From SAR86 cluster bacterium (GTDB lineage: Bacteria > Pseudomonadota > Gammaproteobacteria > Magnimaribacterales > Magnimaribacteraceae), in contig CP097969.1 of assembly GCA_023703575.1 (NCBI GenBank), forward strand, positions 715,517-779,516: 64,000 bases of DNA. The letters are read 5' to 3'. The translations under genes were made by a program, and so were the position numbers. The notes under the pieces were generated by a model. It was not told the origin of the DNA, made no database searches, and saw only the letters and a program-made list of their open reading frames with translations. Below, piece by piece: positions 1-8,871 of this stretch. The first letter of the stretch is position 1, and every line of letters begins with the position of its first letter.

Positions 1-626
1 ATATCGATATTTCTTTTGAATACTATATTGATGAGAATACTTTCTTAGGAATGGGTGCTTTCTATAAAAATATAGAGGATGCGATTGTAGAGGTTGAATC
101 TCGTAGTTTTGCAATGCGAGGATCAATATGGGATAAAGCGGAAACTTATATCAATGCCGATGATAGCAGCATCAATGGCTTAGAGTTTTCATATCAAACA
201 GCTTTTGATAATGGCTTCATTTTAGTTGCAAATTATACATATGCAGACGGTGAAACTGACTTACCTGCTGATGCTGCCGCAGGACAAAGGACTATTCCAT
301 ATTTTAAACAAGTAGAAAATACATGGAATCTTTCTCTAGGCTACGACGATGGTCCATGGGATATTAGATTGGCCGCAACATACAGAGACAATTACCTTGA
401 TGAAGTAGGATCTAAGCCTCTTAATGATCGTTATACAGATGATCATATGCAAGTTGATTTAACTGCAAAATATAAAGTTAATGATTCTTTAAGAATAACG
501 TTTGAAGCTATTAATTTAAATGATGAACCTGAGTATTATTACTTTGGTAATCCTTCAAGACTCTCGCAATATGACGAGTATGGAGCTACTTATGGAGTTG
601 GATTTAGGTATATCTTGAATCAATAG
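1..626 (+). CDS. TonB-dependent receptor, C-terminal part (cut by window edge)
   Basis: The reading frame is already open at base 3 and runs to a TAG at 624-626, so only about the last 208 residues of an outer-membrane receptor are present. The product has alternating polar/aromatic beta-strand segments, the EYYID..TFLGMGAFYKNI pattern common in barrels of this family, and a final strand ending GFRYILNQ. Such receptors import substrates across the outer membrane using TonB energy. The substrate cannot be read from this fragment, but the next gene is a secreted phytase, and receptors next to beta-propeller phytases are common in aquatic bacteria, so phytate or its breakdown products are plausible. 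The family is sure; the substrate is inference. Confidence 0.88.
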   Translation, partial: IDISFEYYIDENTFLGMGAFYKNIEDAIVEVESRSFAMRGSIWDKAETYINADDSSINGLEFSYQTAFDNGFILVANYTYADGETDLPADAAAGQRTIPYFKQVENTWNLSLGYDDGPWDIRLAATYRDNYLDEVGSKPLNDRYTDDHMQVDLTAKYKVNDSLRITFEAINLNDEPEYYYFGNPSRLSQYDEYGATYGVGFRYILNQ

Positions 627-644
627 GCAACTTTCTTTAACATG

Positions 645-674
645 AAACTCCTCTCTTTGAGGAGTTTCTTTTTT
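645..674 (+). terminator. Rho-independent terminator after the partial receptor
   Basis: A perfect 9-bp stem (AAACTCCTC, 645-653, with GAGGAGTTT, 659-667) closes a 5-base loop and is followed by C and six T. It lies 18 bases after the receptor stop and 22 bases before the phytase start, so the phytase needs read-through or its own promoter. Confidence 0.85.
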
Positions 675-696
675 AAAGCTCAAAAAAAACCTTAAT

Positions 697-1734
697 ATGA
701 AAAATATAATTTTTTTCCTTTTCTTCGTATCATTTACTATGAGTGCTGCCATAGAAGATCATAAAATTTATCCTATTTATGAAACTGAAGCAGTAAAAAC
801 ATCGGGTGATGCTGCCGATGACCCGGCATTTTGGTTTAACAAAACAAATCCTGAAAAAAGTATTGTTTTTGGAACAGATAAGAAATCAGGTATTTACACT
901 TACGACTTGTCCGGTAAAACATTAAATTATTTTCCCATGGGAAGGATAAATAATATTGATTTAAGATCTGATTATATAATTCAAGACAGAACAGTCTCGT
1001 TATTGGCCGGTACAAATCGAGATCTTAATAGAGTTGATTTTCTGTTGATTGGATCAAATGGCAGTGTTGTTGAGTATTATGATAACTCTTATCAGACTGA
1101 ACTAACCTCTGTTTATGGTCTCTGTATGTTTAAAGATACAGATAACTCTAAAACTTTCATATTTGTTACTGATGAGAAAAGTCTTGCAATATACCAGTAT
1201 GAGATTCAATCCTATGCTCCTATGTCTGCAAAATTAGTCAGAACAATACCTACTCAATCTGTATCTGAGGGTTGTGTAGTAGATGATGAGTTAAAAATTC
1301 TTTATTTTTCCCAAGAAGACGAAAAATCTGGAATCTTCAAGACAACAGCAATGTCAGAAGGTGGAAATATTGAAACAGTAGATTTAATTAAACCATCTGG
1401 GAATATAACCGGTGATTCCGAAGGGTTAGCTTTAGTTAAATTACCTGATCAAACATTATTAATTTCATCATCTCAAGATTCTAATGAGTATCTAATTTAT
1501 ACAACCGGCATGGAAAATCAGTACCTTGGTAAATTTACTATTGCAACTTCAACTATAGATGGAACAAGCGAAACAGATGGTATAGAGGCCTTTTACGGGC
1601 CATTAAGTCCTCAATTTCCTTTAGGAATTTTTATTGCTCAAGATGATGTAAACCTTGATCAATACGGTGAACCAATAAATCAAAATTTCAAATTTTCTTC
1701 TCTGAAAGATGCTATAGATCCTTTTATTAAATAG
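697..1734 (+). CDS. Beta-propeller phytase (3-phytase family), secreted
   Basis: This enzyme family removes phosphate from phytate (inositol hexakisphosphate) in a calcium-dependent way. Residues 1-17 form a signal peptide (hydrophobic core IIFFLFFVSF, cut near SA). Family motifs are clear: DDPAFW at 41-46, GRINNIDLR at 82-90, an EGL segment in the second half and ETDGIE at 292-297. At 345 residues it is a normal single-domain six-blade propeller. No Shine-Dalgarno sequence is obvious before the ATG. It follows a TonB-dependent receptor, an arrangement known for marine phytases, so the pair probably releases phosphate from organic phosphorus outside or in the periplasm and takes up a product. 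Confidence 0.9.
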   Translation: MKNIIFFLFFVSFTMSAAIEDHKIYPIYETEAVKTSGDAADDPAFWFNKTNPEKSIVFGTDKKSGIYTYDLSGKTLNYFPMGRINNIDLRSDYIIQDRTVSLLAGTNRDLNRVDFLLIGSNGSVVEYYDNSYQTELTSVYGLCMFKDTDNSKTFIFVTDEKSLAIYQYEIQSYAPMSAKLVRTIPTQSVSEGCVVDDELKILYFSQEDEKSGIFKTTAMSEGGNIETVDLIKPSGNITGDSEGLALVKLPDQTLLISSSQDSNEYLIYTTGMENQYLGKFTIATSTIDGTSETDGIEAFYGPLSPQFPLGIFIAQDDVNLDQYGEPINQNFKFSSLKDAIDPFIK

Positions 1735-1800
1735 ATAATAAAAGTCATGATATTAACTCAAAGATAAGGCTAAAAATAGTGTAAAATTTGAACAGGAAAA

Positions 1801-2385
1801 ATGTGCGGAAGATTCACACTTAGAAACTTAGATGATCTCAAGACCAGGTATGGAGAAACGGATTTTAGACCTAGTTATAATGTTGCTCCTGGTCAAAAAA
1901 TATTAGCTCTTACCGATAAATTCCAAACAATGGAATGGGGCTTCTCGCCTTATTGGGCTGAAAAGCCATTCAATTTGATAAATGCAAGAATAGAAACTCT
2001 ATTTGAGAAACCATCTTTTACTAATTCCAATAGATGTCTTATCCCCTCAGATGGTTGGTATGAGTGGAAGCTAGAAGACGAAGTCAAAACACCATATTTT
2101 CATCATCTAAATGGAGATATCTTTTTCTTTGGTGGAGTCTTTGGAGGATACAGAGGGAAGGTGGGATGCGCTATAGTCACTAAAGATGCAGTTGAGTCTT
2201 TAAAAAATATTCATCAGAGAATGCCTTTGATTATTTCAAGACAACACTTTCAAGATTGGTTAAACGGAGACAATATTGACTGTTCAGATATTTTTTCTTC
2301 AAAAGCAATCAAAACTCATCCTGTTTCGACACATGTAAATAATCCATTCAGTGATGATCCCAAGTGTGTATTTCCCGTAAGCTAG
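1801..2385 (+). CDS. SRAP family abasic-site DNA-crosslink protein (YedK/HMCES type)
   Basis: Members cap abasic sites in single-stranded DNA through a thiazolidine bond formed by Cys2 after removal of Met1. The N-terminus MCGRF supplies Cys2. The other active-site residues are visible: Asn61 in NARIET, Glu88 in GWYEW and His138 in IHQRMP. At 194 residues the domain is slightly short of the E. coli protein (about 220) but complete. The gene stands alone between the phytase and a receptor gene, with no sign of co-regulation by an SOS box that I can recognise. The role is DNA protection rather than nutrient uptake. Confidence 0.93.
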   Translation: MCGRFTLRNLDDLKTRYGETDFRPSYNVAPGQKILALTDKFQTMEWGFSPYWAEKPFNLINARIETLFEKPSFTNSNRCLIPSDGWYEWKLEDEVKTPYFHHLNGDIFFFGGVFGGYRGKVGCAIVTKDAVESLKNIHQRMPLIISRQHFQDWLNGDNIDCSDIFSSKAIKTHPVSTHVNNPFSDDPKCVFPVS

Positions 2386-2531
2386 TTATATTTAATATTT
2401 TGCCTTATTGAATTTTCATAAATTTTAAATAAAAGTTTCTTAATATTTATATTTTAGAAACCTGTTTGTAACTTAATACACAGAACCGACAATAAAAATA
2501 TTTAACATCGTTTTCTTTTAAAGGAGACGTA

Positions 2532-5045
2532 ATGAAAAGGAATTCACTATTAGTTTTTTTAACATCCTTCCAACTTATTTTTTTTAATTACCTCAATGCA
2601 GAGGATTCAGAAGAGATACTAGAAGAAATTGTAATTGTTGGAAAGCCAATAAAAACCAGTCAGATGGAGTCAATACAAGCTAAAAAAATCTCAGATAATA
2701 TAGTGGAAGTAATCTCCTCAGATGATATCGGTCGTTTTCCAGATCAAAACATCGCAGATGCTCTTGGGCGAGTACCTGGAGTCTCTATTGAGCGAGATCA
2801 AGGCAGATCAAGATTTCTTAATTTTAGAGGAGCACCTCCTCGTTATACAGCCATAGCTTTTGATGGTATTGACATTCCAGGTACAGAAAATGGAAGAATT
2901 CCTAGATTTGATGCTTATCCTGCAGTTGTAACATCGCAAATTTTTGCTAACAAAGCAATTACTCCGGATATGACTGGAGAAGCTGTCTCTGGTTATATTG
3001 ATATTAAAACTTTTTCACCTTCTGACATAGAAGGTTTTTCAGCTGCATTCGATTATGGTCGGGGAGAACAAGATTTAGGAGATGGAGATACTGAAAGAGA
3101 AAATTTACGTATTTCTTTCTCCAATGAAAAGTTTGGAATATTGCTATACAACTCTAGTGCCTATAACGAGCAAATCACAACGAACCTTGACGATATGGAT
3201 TTTACGCTTACTGATTCTGGATACATTCCTACATCAAGCGGTAGTCTTGGAATTAGATTTAATAACTATTTGGTAGATTATGAAAATAAGGCAAATGGCG
3301 GCTCACTTGAGTATTATTTCGATGATGGAAACAAACTATTCCTTAGATCAATCAGAACAGAATTCGAGGAAAGCCAACAGAGAAATTCTTGGTATTTAAA
3401 TTTCGGAAGAGGCGCTGATGCAGCTGGTACAGAGCTTACGCCAGGTACAGGCACTAGTTTAGCTTTAGTGTTTCGATTAGTAGAGGATGGTACTTATGAT
3501 AATTCTACTGAGATTGACACTTTAGGATTGGACTGGTCTATAGGGGATTGGATGTTGGACGCAAGATATAGCCAAATTTCAATGCAATCAAAATACTGGC
3601 TACCAATCCCTTACGGAGCTGGATCAACAGTTGCATCTTACGATGTTACTAATCCTTTTGACCCTAGATTTACCTTGACTGAACCATTGAGTTCACTTGA
3701 GATTGATGCAATTTTCATTTTCAACATCTATGGTGAAAGAGAGACTGACAATGATCAATTTAAATTTGATTTAGAGAGAGTCAATAATGCGGGGGTATTT
3801 AAAACAGGTTATAAATATGATGTTAGAGATGCTTTGGGAGGGAATGCAAATGATTTAGATTTCGCATCTGCAGCAGCAGTAGATACATCTTCATATGACC
3901 AACCTACAAATCTCTGGATGCATGGTGATCAAAGAAATGATATCGGAGGTTTTTATACAGACAATAAAGGGCTAAAAAAAGCTCTGATTGATGCAGGCCT
4001 CAAACGACCTGGCATAGCTGATTTACCTTCCAATCTTCTAGAAACCATAGAGGAAACCATGCACAGTGTTTATGCAATGCAAACCATAGATACAGATTAT
4101 GGAAATATTATTTTTGGCGCTAGATATGAAGATACTGAGTTTGAAACTTCTGGATCAAGATTAGATGCTGAAGGGAATATGGTCCCTCAAATTCTTACTA
4201 AATCTTATTCAAATTTTTTACCTAGTTTTCATTTAAACTACAACTTAGATGACGACAGAAAATTACGCCTTTCGGCTACTACTGGTGTCAGCAGACCAAC
4301 TTATACGGAAGCAAGGGCTTCAGCTACTATTGATCCAACAACTAGATCTATAAGTGGAGGTAATCCTGGTTTAGATCCTGAAGAGTCTTGGGGGCTTGAT
4401 ACTGCTTATGAGTGGTATTTCTCAGAAGCAAGTATTTTTGCAGTAAACGTTTTTTATAGAGAAATAGATAATGTCATCGTAGATTCTAATTCAACCGTTG
4501 ATGGCTCATTGTATTCCGATGTGGCTCCACAAGGAGAATCATGGACTTTGAGCGGAAGCGATAACGGAAGCGATGGAGAATTGAAGGGATTTGAAATAAA
4601 TCTCATTGATCGTTTTGATAGATTCTTAGAAGGTTTTTTCTCAGGTTTTGGTTATGAATTGAATTTAGCCTCTGTCGATTCAAGTTTTACTGCTCCAAAT
4701 GGTGTGAGTTACGATTTACCGGGTACATCAGATTTTACTTACAACGCATCTTTTTTCTATGAAGATTATGGTTTATCTGCAAGATTAGCTTTCAGATATC
4801 GAGATGGGTGGTTAGATTCCACAGAGTCTGATGTTATTGGTAGTGCTTATTATTGGGAAGAGCAAGAAAGACTGGAATTATCATTGAGGTATGACCTTGA
4901 AGAAATTTTAGGTTACAAGGCAATTGTCTATGCTGACTTTAATAATTTAACTGACTTTGTTGATATTAGAAATTTAGGCGATCTGCCAAATCAAGTTGAA
5001 AGTTATGGCTCAAGATATGTCCTAGGCTTTAAGGTAAACCTCTAA
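2532..5045 (+). CDS. TonB-dependent receptor
   Basis: This is an 837-residue outer-membrane active transporter. A signal peptide (about 1-23, ending LNA) is followed by a TonB-box-like EEIVIVG (about 31-37) and a plug domain with the motifs DQNIADALGRVPGVSI and GYIDIKT. The rest is a 22-strand barrel rich in aromatic and acidic residues, ending in VLGFKVNL. A strong ribosome site (AAGGAG, 9 bases upstream) fixes the ATG. The plug motifs are those of the large receptor group often linked to carbohydrate or organic-polymer uptake in marine proteobacteria and Xanthomonas relatives, but I cannot assign a substrate. No obvious co-transcribed enzyme follows; an aquaporin starts 61 bases downstream. 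Confidence 0.93.
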   Translation: MKRNSLLVFLTSFQLIFFNYLNAEDSEEILEEIVIVGKPIKTSQMESIQAKKISDNIVEVISSDDIGRFPDQNIADALGRVPGVSIERDQGRSRFLNFRGAPPRYTAIAFDGIDIPGTENGRIPRFDAYPAVVTSQIFANKAITPDMTGEAVSGYIDIKTFSPSDIEGFSAAFDYGRGEQDLGDGDTERENLRISFSNEKFGILLYNSSAYNEQITTNLDDMDFTLTDSGYIPTSSGSLGIRFNNYLVDYENKANGGSLEYYFDDGNKLFLRSIRTEFEESQQRNSWYLNFGRGADAAGTELTPGTGTSLALVFRLVEDGTYDNSTEIDTLGLDWSIGDWMLDARYSQISMQSKYWLPIPYGAGSTVASYDVTNPFDPRFTLTEPLSSLEIDAIFIFNIYGERETDNDQFKFDLERVNNAGVFKTGYKYDVRDALGGNANDLDFASAAAVDTSSYDQPTNLWMHGDQRNDIGGFYTDNKGLKKALIDAGLKRPGIADLPSNLLETIEETMHSVYAMQTIDTDYGNIIFGARYEDTEFETSGSRLDAEGNMVPQILTKSYSNFLPSFHLNYNLDDDRKLRLSATTGVSRPTYTEARASATIDPTTRSISGGNPGLDPEESWGLDTAYEWYFSEASIFAVNVFYREIDNVIVDSNSTVDGSLYSDVAPQGESWTLSGSDNGSDGELKGFEINLIDRFDRFLEGFFSGFGYELNLASVDSSFTAPNGVSYDLPGTSDFTYNASFFYEDYGLSARLAFRYRDGWLDSTESDVIGSAYYWEEQERLELSLRYDLEEILGYKAIVYADFNNLTDFVDIRNLGDLPNQVESYGSRYVLGFKVNL

Positions 5046-5106
5046 TCAAATAACCTTTACTAATGTTATAAATCAAGTAACTATATAGCCTGCGTAAAGT
5101 GCGGGA

Positions 5107-5772
5107 ATGAATAAAACATTAATCAAGAAACTTTTGGCCGAATTTGTAGGAACATGCTTCCTAGTAATGATTGTCGTTGGTTCTGGGATAATGGCTCAGG
5201 GCTTATCAACTGATCAGTTAAGTATTCTTCTGGCAAATACCATAGCAACTGGAGCAGGATTGACTGCATTAATTTGGATATTCATCTCAATTTCAGGAGC
5301 TCACTTCAATCCTGCGGTTAGTTTAATAATGCTTTTAAACAAAGAGTTAACATTAAAGGAGTTTTCTTGTTTCAGTTGCGCCCAGTTTGTCGGAGGATTT
5401 TTAGGTGTAATTTTAAGCAATATTATGTTCGGAATGGATCCATTGCAGATTTCAGAAAACTCAAGAAGTGGATTAAATATATATTTTAGTGAATTGGTAG
5501 CTACATTTGGCCTCATCATTACTATTCTCGGTGTAAGAAAATTAAGTACTCTTGCTATTGCACCAGCAGTAGGATTATATATCTCAGCAGGTTATTGGTT
5601 TACATCTTCAACTTCTTTTGCAAATCCTGCAGTAACCTTTGCCAGAGGATTCAGCGATACCTTTACTGGTATCCATCCAGAGTTTATTTTATTTTTCATA
5701 ATCTTTCAGATTATTGGTGCTTGTTTAGCAATGCTTTTTATGAGTTTTGTACATCATGACGAAGTTAAATAA
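5107..5772 (+). CDS. Aquaporin / MIP family channel (AqpS-like)
   Basis: This 221-residue inner-membrane channel has six predicted membrane helices and both half-helix motifs intact: NPA at 68-70 (in SGAHFNPAV) and NPA at 173-175 (in FANPAVTFAR). The N-terminal half (AEFVGTCFLV, GSGIMA, LLANTIATGAG) resembles the AqpS type, which in other bacteria passes arsenite or other small neutral solutes; no arsenic gene adjoins it, although an ArsB-like permease occurs at 51443-52813. It lies between a receptor gene and the repeat lipoprotein without a visible terminator on either side. Water, glycerol, methylated arsenicals or other uncharged solutes are all possible. Confidence 0.9.
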   Translation: MNKTLIKKLLAEFVGTCFLVMIVVGSGIMAQGLSTDQLSILLANTIATGAGLTALIWIFISISGAHFNPAVSLIMLLNKELTLKEFSCFSCAQFVGGFLGVILSNIMFGMDPLQISENSRSGLNIYFSELVATFGLIITILGVRKLSTLAIAPAVGLYISAGYWFTSSTSFANPAVTFARGFSDTFTGIHPEFILFFIIFQIIGACLAMLFMSFVHHDEVK

Positions 5773-5978
5773 ACCTAGTAAAGCACTTTAAAACACTGAA
5801 TAGAATTGAATTTGGGAATCTAAATTTAGATACCTTAAAGAAAAGGATCTAGCTTCATGATACGTTGTCCTGTAATTAAAAAATTTTTTTTCATAAGACA
5901 CATTTATTTCACACTCTAGAAAAGTGATTGTCAAATCGCTCAGGCCTAATATCCGGACTTATTTAGGAGGAGTTCATA

Positions 5979-8846
5979 ATGCTATTACGCTTTTTATCTA
6001 TATTTGGTTTGTTTTTAATTGTTTCTTGTGGAGGAGGTGGTGATACCTCAATAGATTCTCCAGGAGAACTTGGTCAGGTTTCAGCACCAACAGCTGCTGA
6101 CCAACAAGTTGTAGTTGGTGGTTCTGTACTGACAGGAACTTGTCCTAGCTCATCAAACATAGATGTTGACGACAGTATTGGTGGTAACACAGTCTGTGCA
6201 ATATCAGGGACCATAACAGGTGATCTTACGTTAACTGATGATGTAATTTATAGATTAAGCGGCACAGTTAATGTAGGTGCTGATATGGGAGGAGATGGAA
6301 CAAAAGCTGGGGGTTCAGCTGGTGTTTTAAACATTCCTGCAGGAGTAACCATTGTTTCAAAAACTTCTGCTGATTATCTTGTTGTTCAGAGAGGTTCAAA
6401 GATTGAAGCTAAAGGAACAGCATCAAAACCAATTGTCTTCACTCACTCTTCTGTTTTAGATGGTTCACTTTCAAATCCAGATACAGCTAGTGGTCTCTGG
6501 GGTGGATTGGTTATCTTAGGTAAAGCACCTATTAATAAATGTTCTAATGATGTTCGAGGTACAGCAAGCTGTGAAAAACTCGTCGAAGGAGCAACAGATG
6601 CTCTCATGGGTGGAGCAACTCCAAATGATAATTCAGGAACATTAAGATTTGTTAGAGTCGAATATGCAGGTTATGAAATATTTCCAGGTAACGAATTAAA
6701 TGGAATCACTTTTGGTGGTGTAGGTTCAGGGACTACTGTTGATTATGTTCAAGTTCATAATAATCAGGATGATTGTGTAGAGTTTTTTGGCGGCACTGTA
6801 AACGTTACTCATTTGGTTTGTACAGGAGCTGGAGATGATAACCTTGATATTGATTGGGGTTATACAGGCAAGATGCAGTACGTTGTAGTTAAACAATCTA
6901 GAGGAGCTGGAGACCACATTGTTGAATCAGATAATACGAATGCTGATGCATCAGTCGGATATTTAACTACTCCAAGATCTCAACCAAAAATTGCAAACTT
7001 TACTTTCCTTTCAACTGGTAGAGACGAAGCTCTTAAATATAAAGAAGGTGTATCCGGTATGTATATGAATGGTGTGGTTGTCAGTTCTGGAGATAAAGGT
7101 TGTATTGAACATACCAAGGCAGAAACACTCCAAGACGCACCTGGTTATGACAAAATTGCTCATCATTCTGTCTTCATGGATTGTGGAACTGGTGGTGTTT
7201 ATAATGCTGGAGACGATTCTGCTACAGTTGCAGAATTACAAGCTTCCATTGAATCTAGAGCTACTAACCTAGTTACTGATCAAACTAATACATTAGTTGG
7301 TCAAATGTTCCTAGGCACTAATGAATCTGGTGTTGTTTCGGCATTTACCAATCAAACAGCTGTTTGTGCAGTTGGATCTCATGCAAGTGGAACTTCTACC
7401 TTGTGTCCAAGTGATGCAACTCAAATTGATGGTTTCTTCGCTAAAACAAACTATATTGGTGCTTTCGCTCCAGGATCTGATGAAGACAACAACTGGGCAG
7501 CAGGATGGACTAAAGGTCTTTTTACTGCACCAGAATGTCCAGCCGGAACTTTTGAATCCGAGCAGCTAGAAGGTAAAAAAGTCTGCAGTGTTCAGGGAAC
7601 CATAACAAGTGATGTCACCTTAACAAGAGGCAACTTTTACAAGCTTGTAGGAAAAGTACAAGTTGGTGAAGACATGGGTGGTGATGGAACAAAAGATGGT
7701 GGAGTCAGTGCTACTTTAACTATAGAGCCGGGAGTTACTGTTTTTGGTGAATCAGGATCTGATTACTTAATCGTAATGAGAGGTTCTCAATTAATGGCTA
7801 ACGGTACAAAATCTGCACCAATTATCATGACTGGTAGAGATGATGTTACAGGCCAAGCTACTCAGTTTTCAAGAGGTTTATGGGGTGGGTTAGTTTTACT
7901 TGGCCAAGCTCCAATAAACAAATGCTCTAATGATGTCCGAGGAACCGCTGCTTGTGAAAAAGTAGTTGAAGGTTCATCCGATGCACTTATGGGCGGAAAT
8001 ACTTCTGACGACTCAAGTGGATCACTAAAATACTTAAGAGTTCAGTATGCTGGATATGAAATATTTCCAGGTAACGAATTAAATGGAATCACTTTTGGTG
8101 GTGTAGGTTCAGGAACTACTGTTGAATACGTCCAGGTTCATAATAATCAAGATGATTGTGTAGAATTCTTCGGAGGTACGGTTAATGTCAAATACTTGAT
8201 TTGCACAGGTGCTGGAGACGATAACCTTGATATTGATTGGGGTTACCAAGGGAAGCTACAATTTGTAATTGTTAAACAATCATCTGATGCGGGTGATCAC
8301 ATTGTAGAATCTGATAACACCAATGCCGATGCATCTGTTGGTTATTTAACAGAGCCTAGATCTCAACCAATTATTTCAAACTTTACTTTTATCAGTAATG
8401 GTAAAGATGATGTTATCAAGCTCAAAGAAGGTGTTTCAGGGATTTATACAAATGGTATTGTAATAGATGCATCTAATAGTAAGGCTTGTATAGAAACCAC
8501 TAAAGCTGAAACTTTCCAAGATGCCGCAACAACGCCAAAGGTTACATTTAACTCTGTAGCGTTTGATTGTAAGGCGCTTGCAGCACTGGGTGATGACGCA
8601 GGAACACTTGCTCAGGCTGAAGCTTTAATAACCGTAGGAAGCAATAACCTTTACTCTGCAGATTCTGGTGGGGGCTCATATGTCCCAACAGTTTCAGGGG
8701 TAATTAATGGTACAGCTGAAAATGCAATGACGGTTGCTGATAAATCAGCCGATTCATTCTTTACAACTACTGATTACGTAGGGGCTGTTAAAGACTCTAC
8801 TGATACTTGGTATAAAGATTGGACTGTTGCTGGAAGCTTAAATTAA
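5979..8846 (+). CDS. Surface lipoprotein made of two tandem ~460-residue repeats
   Basis: A 955-residue lipoprotein: residues 1-16 are the signal peptide, and I-V-S-Cys17 is the lipobox, followed by GGGG and a flexible linker. The body is two homologous halves (about 55-517 and 520-955) sharing blocks such as DMGGDGTK, GLWGGL, APINKCSNDVRGTA, GNELNGITFGGVGSGTTV, NNQDDCVEFFGGTVNV, AGDDNLDIDWGY and AGDHIVESDNTNADASVGYL. The pattern looks like a right-handed beta-helix. No catalytic motif is recognised. A strong ribosome site (AGGAGG) precedes the ATG. The receptor starts 25 bases downstream, giving a lipoprotein-receptor pair beside a T2SS, as with Caulobacter ElpS; homology to ElpS is suspected from memory, not tested. 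Confidence 0.8.
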   Translation: MLLRFLSIFGLFLIVSCGGGGDTSIDSPGELGQVSAPTAADQQVVVGGSVLTGTCPSSSNIDVDDSIGGNTVCAISGTITGDLTLTDDVIYRLSGTVNVGADMGGDGTKAGGSAGVLNIPAGVTIVSKTSADYLVVQRGSKIEAKGTASKPIVFTHSSVLDGSLSNPDTASGLWGGLVILGKAPINKCSNDVRGTASCEKLVEGATDALMGGATPNDNSGTLRFVRVEYAGYEIFPGNELNGITFGGVGSGTTVDYVQVHNNQDDCVEFFGGTVNVTHLVCTGAGDDNLDIDWGYTGKMQYVVVKQSRGAGDHIVESDNTNADASVGYLTTPRSQPKIANFTFLSTGRDEALKYKEGVSGMYMNGVVVSSGDKGCIEHTKAETLQDAPGYDKIAHHSVFMDCGTGGVYNAGDDSATVAELQASIESRATNLVTDQTNTLVGQMFLGTNESGVVSAFTNQTAVCAVGSHASGTSTLCPSDATQIDGFFAKTNYIGAFAPGSDEDNNWAAGWTKGLFTAPECPAGTFESEQLEGKKVCSVQGTITSDVTLTRGNFYKLVGKVQVGEDMGGDGTKDGGVSATLTIEPGVTVFGESGSDYLIVMRGSQLMANGTKSAPIIMTGRDDVTGQATQFSRGLWGGLVLLGQAPINKCSNDVRGTAACEKVVEGSSDALMGGNTSDDSSGSLKYLRVQYAGYEIFPGNELNGITFGGVGSGTTVEYVQVHNNQDDCVEFFGGTVNVKYLICTGAGDDNLDIDWGYQGKLQFVIVKQSSDAGDHIVESDNTNADASVGYLTEPRSQPIISNFTFISNGKDDVIKLKEGVSGIYTNGIVIDASNSKACIETTKAETFQDAATTPKVTFNSVAFDCKALAALGDDAGTLAQAEALITVGSNNLYSADSGGGSYVPTVSGVINGTAENAMTVADKSADSFFTTTDYVGAVKDSTDTWYKDWTVAGSLN
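6141..7530 (+). repeat. First copy of the internal lipoprotein duplication
   Basis: This copy aligns with 7536-8846 at a typical offset of 1383 bases (461 codons). Most synonymous positions have diverged, but bases 6672-6730 are identical to 8055-8113 over 59 bases. Confidence 0.85.
7536..8846 (+). repeat. Second copy of the internal lipoprotein duplication
   Basis: This is the partner of the first copy. It retains the same ordered blocks (DMGGDGTK, GLWGGL, GNELNGITFGG, DDNLDIDWGY, AGDHIVESDN) and ends at the stop codon. Cysteine pairs are kept in both copies, which suggests two domains of the same fold. Confidence 0.85.
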
Positions 8847-8871
8847 TCAAGGGTAAAAATAGGAGTTACTA

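Noticed and set aside
5773-5978. Pho box ahead of the repeat lipoprotein
   Set aside because: A single TTGTCA is present, but not the tandem 7-base repeats with 4-base spacing that define the box.
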